Part shown: positions 9,677-18,225 of the stretch, piece by piece
Position numbering within the stretch: the first letter of the stretch is position 1
How the letters are laid out: each line of letters starts with the position of its first letter
Source: Anaerolineae bacterium
Lineage (GTDB): Bacteria; Chloroflexota; Anaerolineae; Promineifilales; Promineifilaceae
Direction: 5' to 3'
Length of the DNA stretch: 64,000 nucleotides
NCBI GenBank assembly: GCA_023954475.1
Contig: JAMLHW010000014.1
Span: 62,001-126,000, forward strand
Notes under the pieces: generated by a model
What the model was told of the DNA's origin: nothing
The model's input: only the letters and a program-made list of their open reading frames with translations
The model's database searches: none
Position numbers and translations under genes: made by a program

Positions 9677-9750
9677 TCGGGGCGGCCAGATTTGAACTGA
9701 CGACCTCTCGGACCCAAACCGAGCACTCTACCAAACTGAGCTACGCCCCG
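9677..9750 (-). tRNA. tRNA-Pro (TGG)
   Basis: On the minus strand the acceptor CGGGGCG pairs with CGCCCCG. The anticodon stem CTCGG/CCGAG holds loop TTTGGGT with anticodon TGG, and the T-arm has TTCAAAT. It is the first tRNA after the promoter at 9765-9793, with a leader of only about 8 nt. Confidence 0.95.
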
Positions 9751-9764
9751 CTTCAGCGCCCAAT

Positions 9765-9793
9765 AGTATACTTGCCGCCCAATCGCAAGTCAA
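9765..9793 (-). promoter_or_regulatory. Sigma-70-type promoter of the tRNA-Pro/Gly/CAT operon
   Basis: Minus-strand TTGACT (9793-9788), a 17-nt spacer and TATACT (9770-9765). Transcription should start near 9758, just before the tRNA-Pro 5' end at 9750. Confidence 0.8.
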
Positions 9794-9828
9794 CACCACT
9801 GGCGCAACTCACATAATGGTGAACATGA

Positions 9829-11655
9829 TCAATCGGCCGAAGCCGGTTCGACCCAACCGCGTTGCTCAATATACGCCAGGCTTTGGTGACGGAAATACGC
9901 ATTGTACAATTCCGCATATTCACCGCCCTGCTCCAACAATGCCTCATGCGATCCTTCTTCAATGATGCGACCGTGATCCAGAACGATAATGCGGTCTGCA
10001 TTGCGCACCGTCGATAAGCGATGGGCAATCACAATCGACGTGCGTTCTGCCATCACCAGTTTCAACGCCTGTTGAATCTGCGACTCCGTAAACGGATCGA
10101 TATTCGCCGTCGCCTCATCCAATATAAAAATGCACGGCGATTCAATCAATACCCGTGTCAAGGCTACCAATTGTCGCTGCCCCATCGACAAACGACTACC
10201 GCGCTCGCCAACATGGCTTTGAATGCCGTCAGGCAGCGTTTCCAACCATTCCCCGTCGCCTATCCGATTCGCAACAGCAAGAATGTCCTCATCAGTGGCA
10301 TCCGGAACCGGATAGCGAATGTTATCCGCAACTGTCCCATCAAATAGGAATGGAATCTGCGAAACGACCCCCAATTGCCGGCGATAAGCAGTCAGATCAA
10401 GCGATCGAATATCAAGCCCATCGACAGTAATCGCACCACCCTGAAACTCATAGAAACGCGTCAGCAGCTTGATGATGCTCGACTTGCCGGCGCCCGTATG
10501 TCCGACCAGGGCGACAGTTTCTCCCGGTGCAATTGATGTGCCGAACTTCTCCAACACATTCTCATTTTGTGTGTAAGCGAAAATCACCTCATCAAACTCG
10601 ATGGCACCTGCCAATGGCGGCGGAACTTCACCTGCCGTTTGTATCACGCTCGGTTCCGAGTCAACCAGACCAAAAACGCGCTCTGCGGCCGATAAACCTT
10701 GCTGAAACTGACTCCAGAATGCCGACAAGTTCATCACAGGAAACCAGAAGCGTTCGACTGTGGCGACAAACAAATACCAGGCTGCTACAGATATGACACC
10801 GGCAATCGCTGCCGCTCCTCCCAACCACACTAATAGCGCTGTGCCAATTCCGGCCAATACGTTGAGGGTCGGGAAAATGTTCGCCAGCACGAAACCGCGT
10901 CGGATGTTGATGCTATAAGCCTGTGCATTGACTTCCTGAAAACCGGCGTAAATTGCTTGTTCCTGTCGGTAGTTTTTCGCGACGCTGATTCCAGTTACCG
11001 ATTCCTGGATCGATTTGTTGACTTCACCAAGCACGCGCGAAGATTGTCGCGTGACGCGTCGCGCGATATTGCGGAAGGCAAGCGCCGCCATGACGACAAA
11101 CGGCGCCATCACCAGAACAGCTAACGTCAGCCTCCAATCAATCGTGAACAAGATCACGACCAAAATGATGGCAGAGATCATTTGCTGGATGACATCGGCC
11201 GCTAGCCCTACAATCTGGCCAAACTCCTCTGTATCACTCGTAATGCGACTGACGACGCGCCCGGAGCTGAACTCGTCGTAAAAAGACATATCCTGGTTGG
11301 CAGCGGCAGTAAATGCATCGTGACGCATTGCCAAAACGACATCCTGAATCACCTTCACTGTATACAGGCGTCGTACCCAATTGACGCCCCAGGTCGCTAC
11401 GCCAACAAAGAAGATAGAGGCTACGAGTGTGGCAGCAAGCAAAGCATCATCCTGCCCCTCCATCAGCGCCACACCCTGTGCGACGATGATGGGTGGCGCA
11501 GCACCCAGAAACGCCAGCAAGATAAGCGAGACGACTACCAAAATCGCTCGCCGTTTGTAAAGCGAGAAGTACGCGACAATGCGGTCGACAAGTTCGCGAT
11601 CTGTGTATTCCCGGTCGTATGCCTCTGCATCGAGGCCGCGCATGATGGCTGCCAT
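9829..11655 (-). CDS. ABC exporter half-transporter (permease fused to ATPase)
   Basis: A 608-residue type I ABC exporter. Six membrane helices occupy about residues 35-320 and the nucleotide-binding domain about 350-590. All ATPase motifs are intact: Walker A GHTGAGKSS, Q-loop VVSQIPF, signature LSMGQ, Walker B CIFILDEATANID and the switch histidine IVIAHRLS. Such half-transporters dimerise; only one is present here, so it would act as a homodimer or pair with a subunit elsewhere. The substrate cannot be read from sequence. It starts 5 nt after the arginase stop and may be co-expressed with it. The C terminus carries a copy of the TCGGCCGA palindrome just before the stop. Confidence 0.9.
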   Translation of the reverse strand: MAAIMRGLDAEAYDREYTDRELVDRIVAYFSLYKRRAILVVVSLILLAFLGAAPPIIVAQGVALMEGQDDALLAATLVASIFFVGVATWGVNWVRRLYTVKVIQDVVLAMRHDAFTAAANQDMSFYDEFSSGRVVSRITSDTEEFGQIVGLAADVIQQMISAIILVVILFTIDWRLTLAVLVMAPFVVMAALAFRNIARRVTRQSSRVLGEVNKSIQESVTGISVAKNYRQEQAIYAGFQEVNAQAYSINIRRGFVLANIFPTLNVLAGIGTALLVWLGGAAAIAGVISVAAWYLFVATVERFWFPVMNLSAFWSQFQQGLSAAERVFGLVDSEPSVIQTAGEVPPPLAGAIEFDEVIFAYTQNENVLEKFGTSIAPGETVALVGHTGAGKSSIIKLLTRFYEFQGGAITVDGLDIRSLDLTAYRRQLGVVSQIPFLFDGTVADNIRYPVPDATDEDILAVANRIGDGEWLETLPDGIQSHVGERGSRLSMGQRQLVALTRVLIESPCIFILDEATANIDPFTESQIQQALKLVMAERTSIVIAHRLSTVRNADRIIVLDHGRIIEEGSHEALLEQGGEYAELYNAYFRHQSLAYIEQRGWVEPASAD

Positions 11656-11660
11656 GGCTA

Positions 11661-12551
11661 TTACAAGATGCGCTGTCCCAGCAGCGATGCAACCAGTTCG
11701 ACAGCCAATTCGGCCGAATGGTTGACATTATCTAAAATTGGGTTGATCTCCACGATGTCACACGATTGGACACGCTTGCTATCGCTGAGCATTTCCATCA
11801 ACAGATGGGCTTCGCGGTACGACAGACCTCCGGGTACCGGTGTGCCGACGCCGGGCGCTTCATCGGGGTCGAGGCTATCCATGTCGAGGCTAACATGAAT
11901 GCGGCTGACGTGACGCAGGCGATCAAGCGCTTGCCGCGCCACCGATGCCATGCCGAATTCGTCGATATGGCGCATGGTGAAAACGTGGATTCCACTCGAA
12001 CTCAGGCGCTGACGCTCGATTGTATCGAGATCACGTATACCAATCATGACGACCTGTGAGGGACGCAATTTCGCGCCGGGATAACCGACATTGACGAGTT
12101 CCGGGGCACCCTCGCCAATCAAAGCAGCCACGGGCATGCCGTGAATATTGCCGCTCGGGGATGATTCCGGCGTGTTGAAGTCGGCGTGGGCATCGATCCA
12201 GAGGAGACCGATCTTTTCATCCTGGGCAGCAGCGGCGACAGTGCCGATACTGATGCTGTGATCGCCGCCGAGAAAGAGGGCAAAATCGCGATGGGCAGCA
12301 CATTTTCGGCCGAATTCATACACCGCCTGACACACCTCAGCCACCGCCTTGATGCGACGTTCTGTGCCTTCAACCGCCGCCTCTTCCGCAATCGGCACCG
12401 GCACATTGCCGTGATCGACCACGGACAAACCGAGACGCTCCAGACGGGCTTGTAAGCCGGCGAGCCGCAGTACACTGGGCCCCATATCGACACCGCGTCG
12501 ATTTTGCCCCAGGTCCATCGGAATACCAATAATCTTCACTTGTTGTGTCAT
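11661..12551 (-). CDS. rocF: Arginase (ureohydrolase family)
   Basis: A 296-residue binuclear manganese hydrolase, most like arginase, which splits L-arginine to ornithine and urea. The metal-binding motifs are [27 protein letters not shown] and [20 protein letters not shown]. The [10 protein letters not shown] context and the DLDTIER segment favour arginase over agmatinase. The start at 12551 is supported by AGGA about 7 nt upstream; the frame continues open to 12638 without family similarity. Its stop is 5 nt before the ABC exporter start. Confidence 0.9.
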   Translation of the reverse strand: MTQQVKIIGIPMDLGQNRRGVDMGPSVLRLAGLQARLERLGLSVVDHGNVPVPIAEEAAVEGTERRIKAVAEVCQAVYEFGRKCAAHRDFALFLGGDHSISIGTVAAAAQDEKIGLLWIDAHADFNTPESSPSGNIHGMPVAALIGEGAPELVNVGYPGAKLRPSQVVMIGIRDLDTIERQRLSSSGIHVFTMRHIDEFGMASVARQALDRLRHVSRIHVSLDMDSLDPDEAPGVGTPVPGGLSYREAHLLMEMLSDSKRVQSCDIVEINPILDNVNHSAELAVELVASLLGQRIL

Positions 12552-12736
12552 TGCCGATCCTGATGCTTCTGCCGGGTTCATCATACCACAGAAGCATAGT
12601 CTGGTATTCACTTTGTCCCAATACCGGGTTAACCGCATGAATCCGGTATTTGAACGCTCTCACAAAGCAATTGTCGCATTATCCCTGATCTTGAGCCATG
12701 ATGCTGTTAGAGCGCAGTTAGAATAGGAGGAACCGG

Positions 12737-12766
12737 TTGACCGTGCCGGATCGGCCTGTCTATAAT
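12737..12766 (+). promoter_or_regulatory. Promoter of rseP
   Basis: TTGACC at 12737-12742, an 18-nt spacer and a perfect TATAAT at 12761-12766. Transcription would begin near 12773, giving a leader of about 100 nt ahead of rseP. Confidence 0.75.
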
Positions 12767-12810
12767 TTGGTGTTGTATCGTGCTGCGTGATGCATCAATC
12801 TGATGCGCGT

Positions 12811-12848
12811 GTGCGGAGACGGCATTTCGGCCGAAATTTCCGTCGCAC
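12811..12848 (+). promoter_or_regulatory. Hairpin in the rseP leader built around TCGGCCGA
   Basis: GTGCG and ACGG pair with CCGT and CGCAC (three-base bulge GAG), and the inner 14-bp palindrome ATTTCGGCCGAAAT forms the apical stem with loop GGCC. The hairpin ends about 25 nt before the rseP start codon. No T-run follows, so it is not a terminator. A regulatory role is only inferred. Confidence 0.45.
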
Positions 12849-12873
12849 GACATGGCACGAGTGAGGCACATCT

Positions 12874-13956
12874 ATGTCAATTTTGTGGATGATCGGCGGC
12901 TTTGTGCTCGTTCTTTCTCCAATCATCATCATACATGAATTGGGTCATTTCACCGTTGCCAAACGCTTTGGCATTCGCGTCGAAGAATTCGGGCTGGGAT
13001 TTCCACCGCGTGCCGTCAAACTTTTCGAACGCGATGGTACAATTTACTCGCTCAACTGGATTCCGCTCGGCGGCTTCGTGCGTCCGGCCGGTGAAGACGA
13101 TCCTGATGTGCCCGGCGGATTAGCTGCCGCGTCCAAGACAGCGCGTTTCTTTACACTCTCCGCCGGTGCGCTGTTCAATTTTGCACTGGCGTTCATCATC
13201 CTGTGGATAGCTTTTTTAATTGGGCCGCCCATGCTCGATGATTCACAGGTGGCTATCCTAAACGTTGTCGAAAACAGCGCTGCGGCACAGGCTGGTTTAC
13301 AGACAGATGACATTTTCGTCTCAGTTAATGGACAGCCTGTCGCAGGTGACATCACATTTTTGCAGGAAACGGTACGAGGCAGTAACGGTTCACCGCTGGA
13401 ACTCGTCATGGAGCGTGACGGCGAATTGCTCACAATTATGGCCACCCCCACTGTCACAGGTGAAGGCGAGCAACAATCAGCGGCGCTGGGTGTCAGCCTC
13501 GGAGGTGTGGACCTGGGACAACGTAACGCCATGCCCCCACTGGCAGCCGCACAGGAATCGCTGGGTACCATGTGGCGGGTTGTCTCGCTTACGGTACAGG
13601 CACCGGCGATGTTGCTCTCCGGCGAATTGTCTCCGGAAGAAGCGCGGCCGATCAGTGTGGTCGGTATGAGTCAGATTATCGGCTCTCAGGCAGAGTCGGC
13701 ATCGACAACCGGTGATTGGTTCGGCTTGCTCTTTTTTGCCGGCATTATCAGTGTCGCTCTCGGATTCACCAATTTGTTGCCACTGCCCGCACTGGACGGC
13801 GGACGCATCATGTTTGTCTTGTTGGAAGCCGTGCGCGGCAAGCGCATCGAACCGGAACGGGAAGGTTTCGTACACATGGTGGGCATGTTGCTGCTGCTGG
13901 GCTTGATGGTCTTGCTGATTGTTCAGGACGTGATCAATCCCATTATTCCGTTTTAA
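12874..13956 (+). CDS. rseP: Site-2 protease family zinc metalloprotease RseP
   Basis: A 360-residue M50 intramembrane protease that cleaves membrane-bound anti-sigma factors or signal-peptide remnants. The zinc motif HELGH lies in the first transmembrane helix (about residue 21) and the third ligand region NLLPLPALDGGRI near residue 305. A single PDZ domain lies between (about 120-205), and three or four membrane helices are evident. Length fits the short Gram-positive/cyanobacterial type. GAGG 8 nt before the ATG supports the start. No recognisable anti-sigma gene is adjacent. Confidence 0.94.
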   Translation: MSILWMIGGFVLVLSPIIIIHELGHFTVAKRFGIRVEEFGLGFPPRAVKLFERDGTIYSLNWIPLGGFVRPAGEDDPDVPGGLAAASKTARFFTLSAGALFNFALAFIILWIAFLIGPPMLDDSQVAILNVVENSAAAQAGLQTDDIFVSVNGQPVAGDITFLQETVRGSNGSPLELVMERDGELLTIMATPTVTGEGEQQSAALGVSLGGVDLGQRNAMPPLAAAQESLGTMWRVVSLTVQAPAMLLSGELSPEEARPISVVGMSQIIGSQAESASTTGDWFGLLFFAGIISVALGFTNLLPLPALDGGRIMFVLLEAVRGKRIEPEREGFVHMVGMLLLLGLMVLLIVQDVINPIIPF

Positions 13957-14058
13957 CAGGTTGTCGGAAGAGAGTTCGGCCGAATCCCGACCATTCTGAG
14001 GTTCAATTTCAGACCTGACTGACGGGTTTCAATATACAAATCAATCACAAATCACCAA

Positions 14059-14102
14059 CGTGAAATGCGTGCCGCCGGGCTGCATTTCGCGTTTTACTTT
14101 TA
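14059..14102 (+). terminator. Intrinsic terminator between rseP and the HEAT-repeat gene
   Basis: A 10-bp stem (CGTGAAATGC with GCATTTCGCG, one G-U pair) with a 13-nt loop is followed by TTTTACTTTT. It lies about 100 nt after the rseP stop and immediately before the next gene's Shine-Dalgarno, so it could also act as an attenuator for that gene. Confidence 0.65.
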
Positions 14103-14113
14103 AGGAACGGAGC

Positions 14114-15094
14114 ATGTTCTCAGACCAAAGTGACCAGCAACCTTTTGCAACCGTGCTCGCACAGTTGTTTAACGATGAGACGATTTCGATACCACTACTT
14201 TTTCGCCTGTCTGATATGATGCCAGATGAAAGAGTTCAGTTTGAAACGCACTGGGCCGCGGCCACTGATGAGCGGCGCAGTCTGCTCGTGCAACACCTGG
14301 CTGATCTGGCGGAAATCAACTTTGAGGTTGAATTCAGCCCGTTGTTTGCGATTGGGTTGACGGACACGGTTGCTGCAGTGCGTCTGGCAGCGCTGGATGG
14401 ATTGTGGGACAGTGAAGATGTGAAGCTGATTCGGCCGATTATCGCGCTGATGCAAAACGATGTTGAGGTCATGGTACGCGTCGCGGCGGCACGCACCCTG
14501 GCACATTATGTTTTGCTCGGAGCCTGGGGACAGGTTTCGGCTGATTCCACAGCGATCATCGTCGATGCGCTGCTGGCACAACACCAATCGGCCGAAACCA
14601 TACACGCCGTGCGCTGCGCCGCCCTCGAATCACTGGGCGCAGCCGACCATCATCTTGTTCCCGGTTTAATCGAAGCCGCTTACGATTCCGGTGATCCTGA
14701 ATTGCAGAGCAGTGCGCTGTTCGCCATGGGCAGCAGTGCCGACTCACGTTGGGTCGGTATCCTCATCGACGAAATGGAAAGCCCATACGTCGAAATGCGC
14801 TTGCAAGCTGTGCGTGCCGCCGGAGAAATCGGCGACAGCGATACGGTGGATGGTCTCAGCGAAGCGATATTTGACGAAGATGACGAGGTTTCGGCCGAAG
14901 CGATTCTGGCGTTGGGTAAAACCGGCAACAGTCGTGCCATTCAAATTCTCACGCGTCTGGCCGAAGATCCTGAGCTGGCCTATCTCCACGAGTTAATCGA
15001 CGAGGCACTGGATTTATCGGCCGATTCTGATTTCGATAGTTTTGACTTCGACTTCGGTTTTGATTTTGACGACGAGGATTACCCGGAAGCATAA
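14114..15094 (+). CDS. HEAT-repeat protein with acidic Asp/Phe tail
   Basis: A 326-residue soluble protein made mostly of helical HEAT (PBS lyase-type) repeats from about residue 60 to 300. Repeats have the pattern V/A-x-x-A-A-x-x-A-L-G-x, for example MRLQAVRAAGEIGD and VSAEAILALGKTGN. The last 30 residues are very acidic and alternate Asp with Phe (SDFDSFDFDFGFDFDDEDY). No catalytic motif is seen, so it is probably a protein-binding scaffold. The start at 14114 has AAGGAACGGAG just upstream. The AEC carrier starts 6 nt after its stop, suggesting a functional pair. Confidence 0.8.
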   Translation: MFSDQSDQQPFATVLAQLFNDETISIPLLFRLSDMMPDERVQFETHWAAATDERRSLLVQHLADLAEINFEVEFSPLFAIGLTDTVAAVRLAALDGLWDSEDVKLIRPIIALMQNDVEVMVRVAAARTLAHYVLLGAWGQVSADSTAIIVDALLAQHQSAETIHAVRCAALESLGAADHHLVPGLIEAAYDSGDPELQSSALFAMGSSADSRWVGILIDEMESPYVEMRLQAVRAAGEIGDSDTVDGLSEAIFDEDDEVSAEAILALGKTGNSRAIQILTRLAEDPELAYLHELIDEALDLSADSDFDSFDFDFGFDFDDEDYPEA

Positions 15095-15100
15095 TCCAGC

Positions 15101-16015
15101 GTGTCAGCTATTCTCGACGTTCTCGTCAACAACATTCTGCCCATCTTTTTGGTAGCTGCTTTCGGCTTCCTGCTGCGCCGACGCGTTCCTGGTTTGAGCA
15201 AACAGACGGTCACACGCGTGACGTTTTACGTACTCAGTCCCTGTCTCGTATTCAGTTCTTTGGTCTCAACCCAGTTGACCGGTTCTGAAATCGGCCGAAT
15301 TGCATTTGTTGCCGCCGCATCGATTCTGATTATGGGCGGTATTGGCTGGGGAATCGGCCGAATGCTGCGTTTCGGCCGAGAAGACATCATCCTGCTCGTG
15401 CTGGCGGCTATGTTCGGCAACATCGGCAACATGGGTTTACCGTTCAATCAACTGCGCTACGGAGATGATGGCGTAGCGCGCGCTATCATCTTCATGTTTG
15501 TGTCCGCCGTCCTCGTCTACACGATCGGTGTCTTCGTCACATCACTCGGCAAACACTCTTGGCGCAACGCCCTGACCGGAACATTGCGATTGCCGGTTGT
15601 CTACGCCGTTGCCTTAGCCTTGCTCTTCTACAGTTTGCCGATCAGCGTTCCTGCGCCGGTTATGACTGCCGTTGATATCACCGGCAGTGGTGCAATTCCG
15701 GTCATGCTGCTGCTGTTGGGCATGAACATGGCCGATGCCGGTGGCATCACAGAATGGCGGGTCACGCTAGCAGCCGCTACAGCCAAACTGATTATCGCGC
15801 CACTGGTTACGTTTGGCATTGCATTGGCAATCGGCCTGACCGGTCTCGCCCGTAATGTTTCCATCATCGAATCTGCCATGCCGGTCGCCGTCGCTACCAT
15901 CGTCCTGACAACTGAGTATAATGTGAAACCGGAAACGATGACCGGCATTGTCGTTTTCTCTACCTTGCTCAGTCCGATAACATTACTGGGCATGATCACC
16001 TTGCTCAACTTATGA
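15101..16015 (+). CDS. AEC-family (auxin efflux carrier-like) transporter
   Basis: A 304-residue membrane protein with about ten hydrophobic helices in two repeats of five, as in AEC/bile-acid-type carriers. Typical features are N-terminal LPIFLVAAFGFLLRRR, MFGNIGNMGLPF in the fourth helix region, and LLLLGMNMAD in the second half. The substrate is unknown; relatives move malate, malonate or other organic acids. It begins with GTG 6 nt after the HEAT gene and is probably translationally coupled to it. Three copies of TCGGCCGA fall within 90 bp here (15291, 15354, 15372), all read as G-R. Confidence 0.88.
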   Translation: MSAILDVLVNNILPIFLVAAFGFLLRRRVPGLSKQTVTRVTFYVLSPCLVFSSLVSTQLTGSEIGRIAFVAAASILIMGGIGWGIGRMLRFGREDIILLVLAAMFGNIGNMGLPFNQLRYGDDGVARAIIFMFVSAVLVYTIGVFVTSLGKHSWRNALTGTLRLPVVYAVALALLFYSLPISVPAPVMTAVDITGSGAIPVMLLLLGMNMADAGGITEWRVTLAAATAKLIIAPLVTFGIALAIGLTGLARNVSIIESAMPVAVATIVLTTEYNVKPETMTGIVVFSTLLSPITLLGMITLLNL

Positions 16016-16061
16016 AAATCCAAGGCGACAAGTCAGCACCGCTCATCTCGAATGCATTTAA

Positions 16062-16118
16062 AGAAGCCTAGCTTTTTCGTCCGGTGCAAACTTTACTCAT
16101 AGCAAAAGCTAGGCTTCT
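16062..16118. repeat. 15-bp perfect inverted repeat with 27-nt spacer
   Basis: AGAAGCCTAGCTTTT at 16062-16076 is exactly complementary to AAAAGCTAGGCTTCT at 16104-16118. It lies between the AEC gene (ends 16015) and the TPR gene (starts 16157). The loop is long and no T-run follows on the plus strand, so a simple terminator is not certain. Other possibilities are a protein-binding site or the remnant of a small mobile repeat. Confidence 0.75.
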
Positions 16119-16156
16119 GAAAACTTCCGTTACACTGTACTGACGCCATTTATAGT

Positions 16157-16705
16157 ATGACAAATCCGCAAACACATCGATCAAACGGCTCAAAAGAGCC
16201 ATTAACCTCGCAAGAGCGTGAGGAGTTGCTGCAAACTGCGATCCGCTTTGCCGTGCAACAGTTGCGTCAAGGCAAGATAGATGACGCATTGGAAGCATTG
16301 CAACGCCTCTACACAGTCGTACCGGAAAACGAAGATGTCGCACTCAATCTCAGTGCCGCTTTCATCTTGCGCAAGCAATTTCGCAAAGCCATTCCCGTAT
16401 TGGAAACCCTACGCGAGCAACAACCGGACAATGCGATGGTATACACCAATCTCGGTGCAGCCTATCTCGGCAATCCAGTGTTGGCAACAGATGAGATGCA
16501 GCTACAGGCAATCACTGCTTTCAAACAGGCATTGGCGCTTGATCCGACCGTGCCCAATGTCGCGTATAATCTCGGTTTGATTTACAAAGATCGGCGCGAG
16601 ACAAGAGAAGCGATTCTCTGGTTTCAGCGAGCATTGCGCACCAATTCGGCCGATAAAGATGCGCGTGCCTGGATTCGCAAACTGAAAGAGAACGACGATA
16701 CATGA
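16157..16705 (+). CDS. Tetratricopeptide-repeat protein
   Basis: A 182-residue soluble protein with three to four TPR units between about residues 25 and 175. TPR hallmarks include [53 protein letters not shown] and [10 protein letters not shown]. There is no signal peptide and no enzymatic domain, so it is likely a protein-interaction module. Its stop overlaps the trmFO start by four bases (ATGA), which ties its expression to that gene. TATAGT lies directly before the ATG, but a promoter there would start inside the gene, so I do not call it. Confidence 0.85.
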   Translation: MTNPQTHRSNGSKEPLTSQEREELLQTAIRFAVQQLRQGKIDDALEALQRLYTVVPENEDVALNLSAAFILRKQFRKAIPVLETLREQQPDNAMVYTNLGAAYLGNPVLATDEMQLQAITAFKQALALDPTVPNVAYNLGLIYKDRRETREAILWFQRALRTNSADKDARAWIRKLKENDDT

Positions 16706-18060
16706 AAACATTGACCGTCATCGGCGGTGGTCTGGCCGGCACTGAAGCAGCGTGGCAAGCAGCACAACGCGGCGTACACGTCAAGCTGTACGAAATGCGT
16801 CCGCAGCGCACAACCCCTGCGCACGTCACTGACAATCTGGCGGAACTGGTGTGCAGCAATTCGCTCGGCTCACTGATTCCACACAAAGCACCGGGCCTGC
16901 TCAAGGCGGAAATGCGCGGACTCGGCTCACTGATTTTGCGTTGTGCGTCAGAATCGGCCGTTCCCGCCGGCTCGTCGCTAGCTGTCGACCGCGACCGTTT
17001 CGCCGCACTCGTTGCCGAAGCCATCACGACACATTCCCATATCGAACTCGTCCGCGAAGAAGTGACGCACATTCCCGACGACGCCTGTATCGTCGCAACC
17101 GGCCCGTTAACGTCGGACGCACTCGCGACAGAAATTGCGCAACTTTCCGGCCGGAAATACCTCTATTTCTACGACGCGCTCAGCCCCATTGTCAACGCCG
17201 ATTCGATTGACATGTCCATTGCCTTCCGCCAATCGCGTCATGATGACGGCGAGTTGGAAGCAGGCGATTACATAAACTGTGCGCTGGACAAAGCAGAGTA
17301 CGATGCATTTGTCGCTGCGCTCGTTTCGGCCGAACAAATCGAACTGCGCGACTTCGAGCGGGAAGATGCCCAGTTCTTCGAAGGCTGTATGCCGGTCGAA
17401 GTGATGGCACGGCGTGGCGCAGATGCGCTGCGTTTTGGCCCGATGCGCCCGATTGGTCTGACCGATCCGCGTACAGGACGACGCCCTTATGCTGTCGTAC
17501 AACTGCGCCAGGACAATCTGGCCGGATCATTGTGGAATATCGTCGGCTTTCAGACGAATCTGCGCTGGCGTGAGCAGCGACGCGTGCTGCGCATGATTCC
17601 GGGACTGCAATCGGCCGAATTTCTTCGCTACGGCATGATGCACCGCAACACCTACATCAACGCGCCGCAACTCCTGCATCCGACACTGCAATGGCGTCTG
17701 CGTGCCGATTTGTTTTTCGCCGGCCAGATTGTCGGCGTCGAAGGGTACACCGGCAATGCCGGTTCGGGAATGGTCGCCGGGATCAACGCGGCGCGAATGC
17801 TGCACGGCAAGCCGCCCGTCATATTCCCGACCAAGACCATGCTCGGTGCCCTGTTGCACTACGTCACCCACGCCGACGCCAAACATTTCCAGCCGATGAA
17901 GTCGAATTTTGGCCTGTTTGAACCGCCTCCGCAAAACCTGGGCAAGAAAGACCGCTACATGTGGTATGCGGATCGCGCGTTGACGACAATGCGGCGTTTT
18001 GCGCGTGACAATGAGATTGCGTGGGATCGGGAATCGGCCGAAAAAGCGACCACCAGTTAG
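16702..18060 (+). CDS. trmFO: Methylenetetrahydrofolate-tRNA-(uracil-5-)-methyltransferase TrmFO
   Basis: A 452-residue flavoprotein that forms 5-methyluridine at position 54 of tRNAs using methylenetetrahydrofolate as carbon donor. The N-terminal FAD-binding loop is [13 protein letters not shown], followed by [21 protein letters not shown] and [11 protein letters not shown], all diagnostic of TrmFO/Gid. The C-terminal [18 protein letters not shown] segment is also conserved. Length is normal. It overlaps the TPR gene by four bases. Confidence 0.96.
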   Translation: MKTLTVIGGGLAGTEAAWQAAQRGVHVKLYEMRPQRTTPAHVTDNLAELVCSNSLGSLIPHKAPGLLKAEMRGLGSLILRCASESAVPAGSSLAVDRDRFAALVAEAITTHSHIELVREEVTHIPDDACIVATGPLTSDALATEIAQLSGRKYLYFYDALSPIVNADSIDMSIAFRQSRHDDGELEAGDYINCALDKAEYDAFVAALVSAEQIELRDFEREDAQFFEGCMPVEVMARRGADALRFGPMRPIGLTDPRTGRRPYAVVQLRQDNLAGSLWNIVGFQTNLRWREQRRVLRMIPGLQSAEFLRYGMMHRNTYINAPQLLHPTLQWRLRADLFFAGQIVGVEGYTGNAGSGMVAGINAARMLHGKPPVIFPTKTMLGALLHYVTHADAKHFQPMKSNFGLFEPPPQNLGKKDRYMWYADRALTTMRRFARDNEIAWDRESAEKATTS

Positions 18061-18225
18061 ACAATTAATAGTATATACAGTTGATGAGTTCTCTGGCAGG
18101 CTGTCGGAGAGGTCAAGCGGTCATCGTGAACTCGGTAGACCGGTTCTTCTTCCGAGAAGCTGCTAGTCAAACGCAATGCGGCACGATGTCAGCGGCAGCA
18201 CTTGGTTTATAACCGAACGGTGACT

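Larger units (their letters stand above)
12552..12873. other. Divergent intergenic region between arginase and rseP
   Basis: About 320 bp separate the divergent arginase and rseP genes. It contains the plus-strand promoter at 12737-12766 and the leader hairpin at 12811-12848, both listed separately. I found no clear promoter for arginase and no coding sequence. Confidence 0.6.

Noticed and set aside
16151-16156. TATAGT directly before the TPR gene as its promoter
   Set aside because: Transcription would start inside the coding sequence. It is more likely chance, or serves a later start that I cannot support.
18095-18180. A tRNA-Ser/Leu-like stretch (GGAGAGGTCAAGCGGTC...) between trmFO and the MFS-TolB gene
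   Set aside because: No matching acceptor stem, D-arm or T-loop can be formed; only short similarity to the 5' part of a tRNA.
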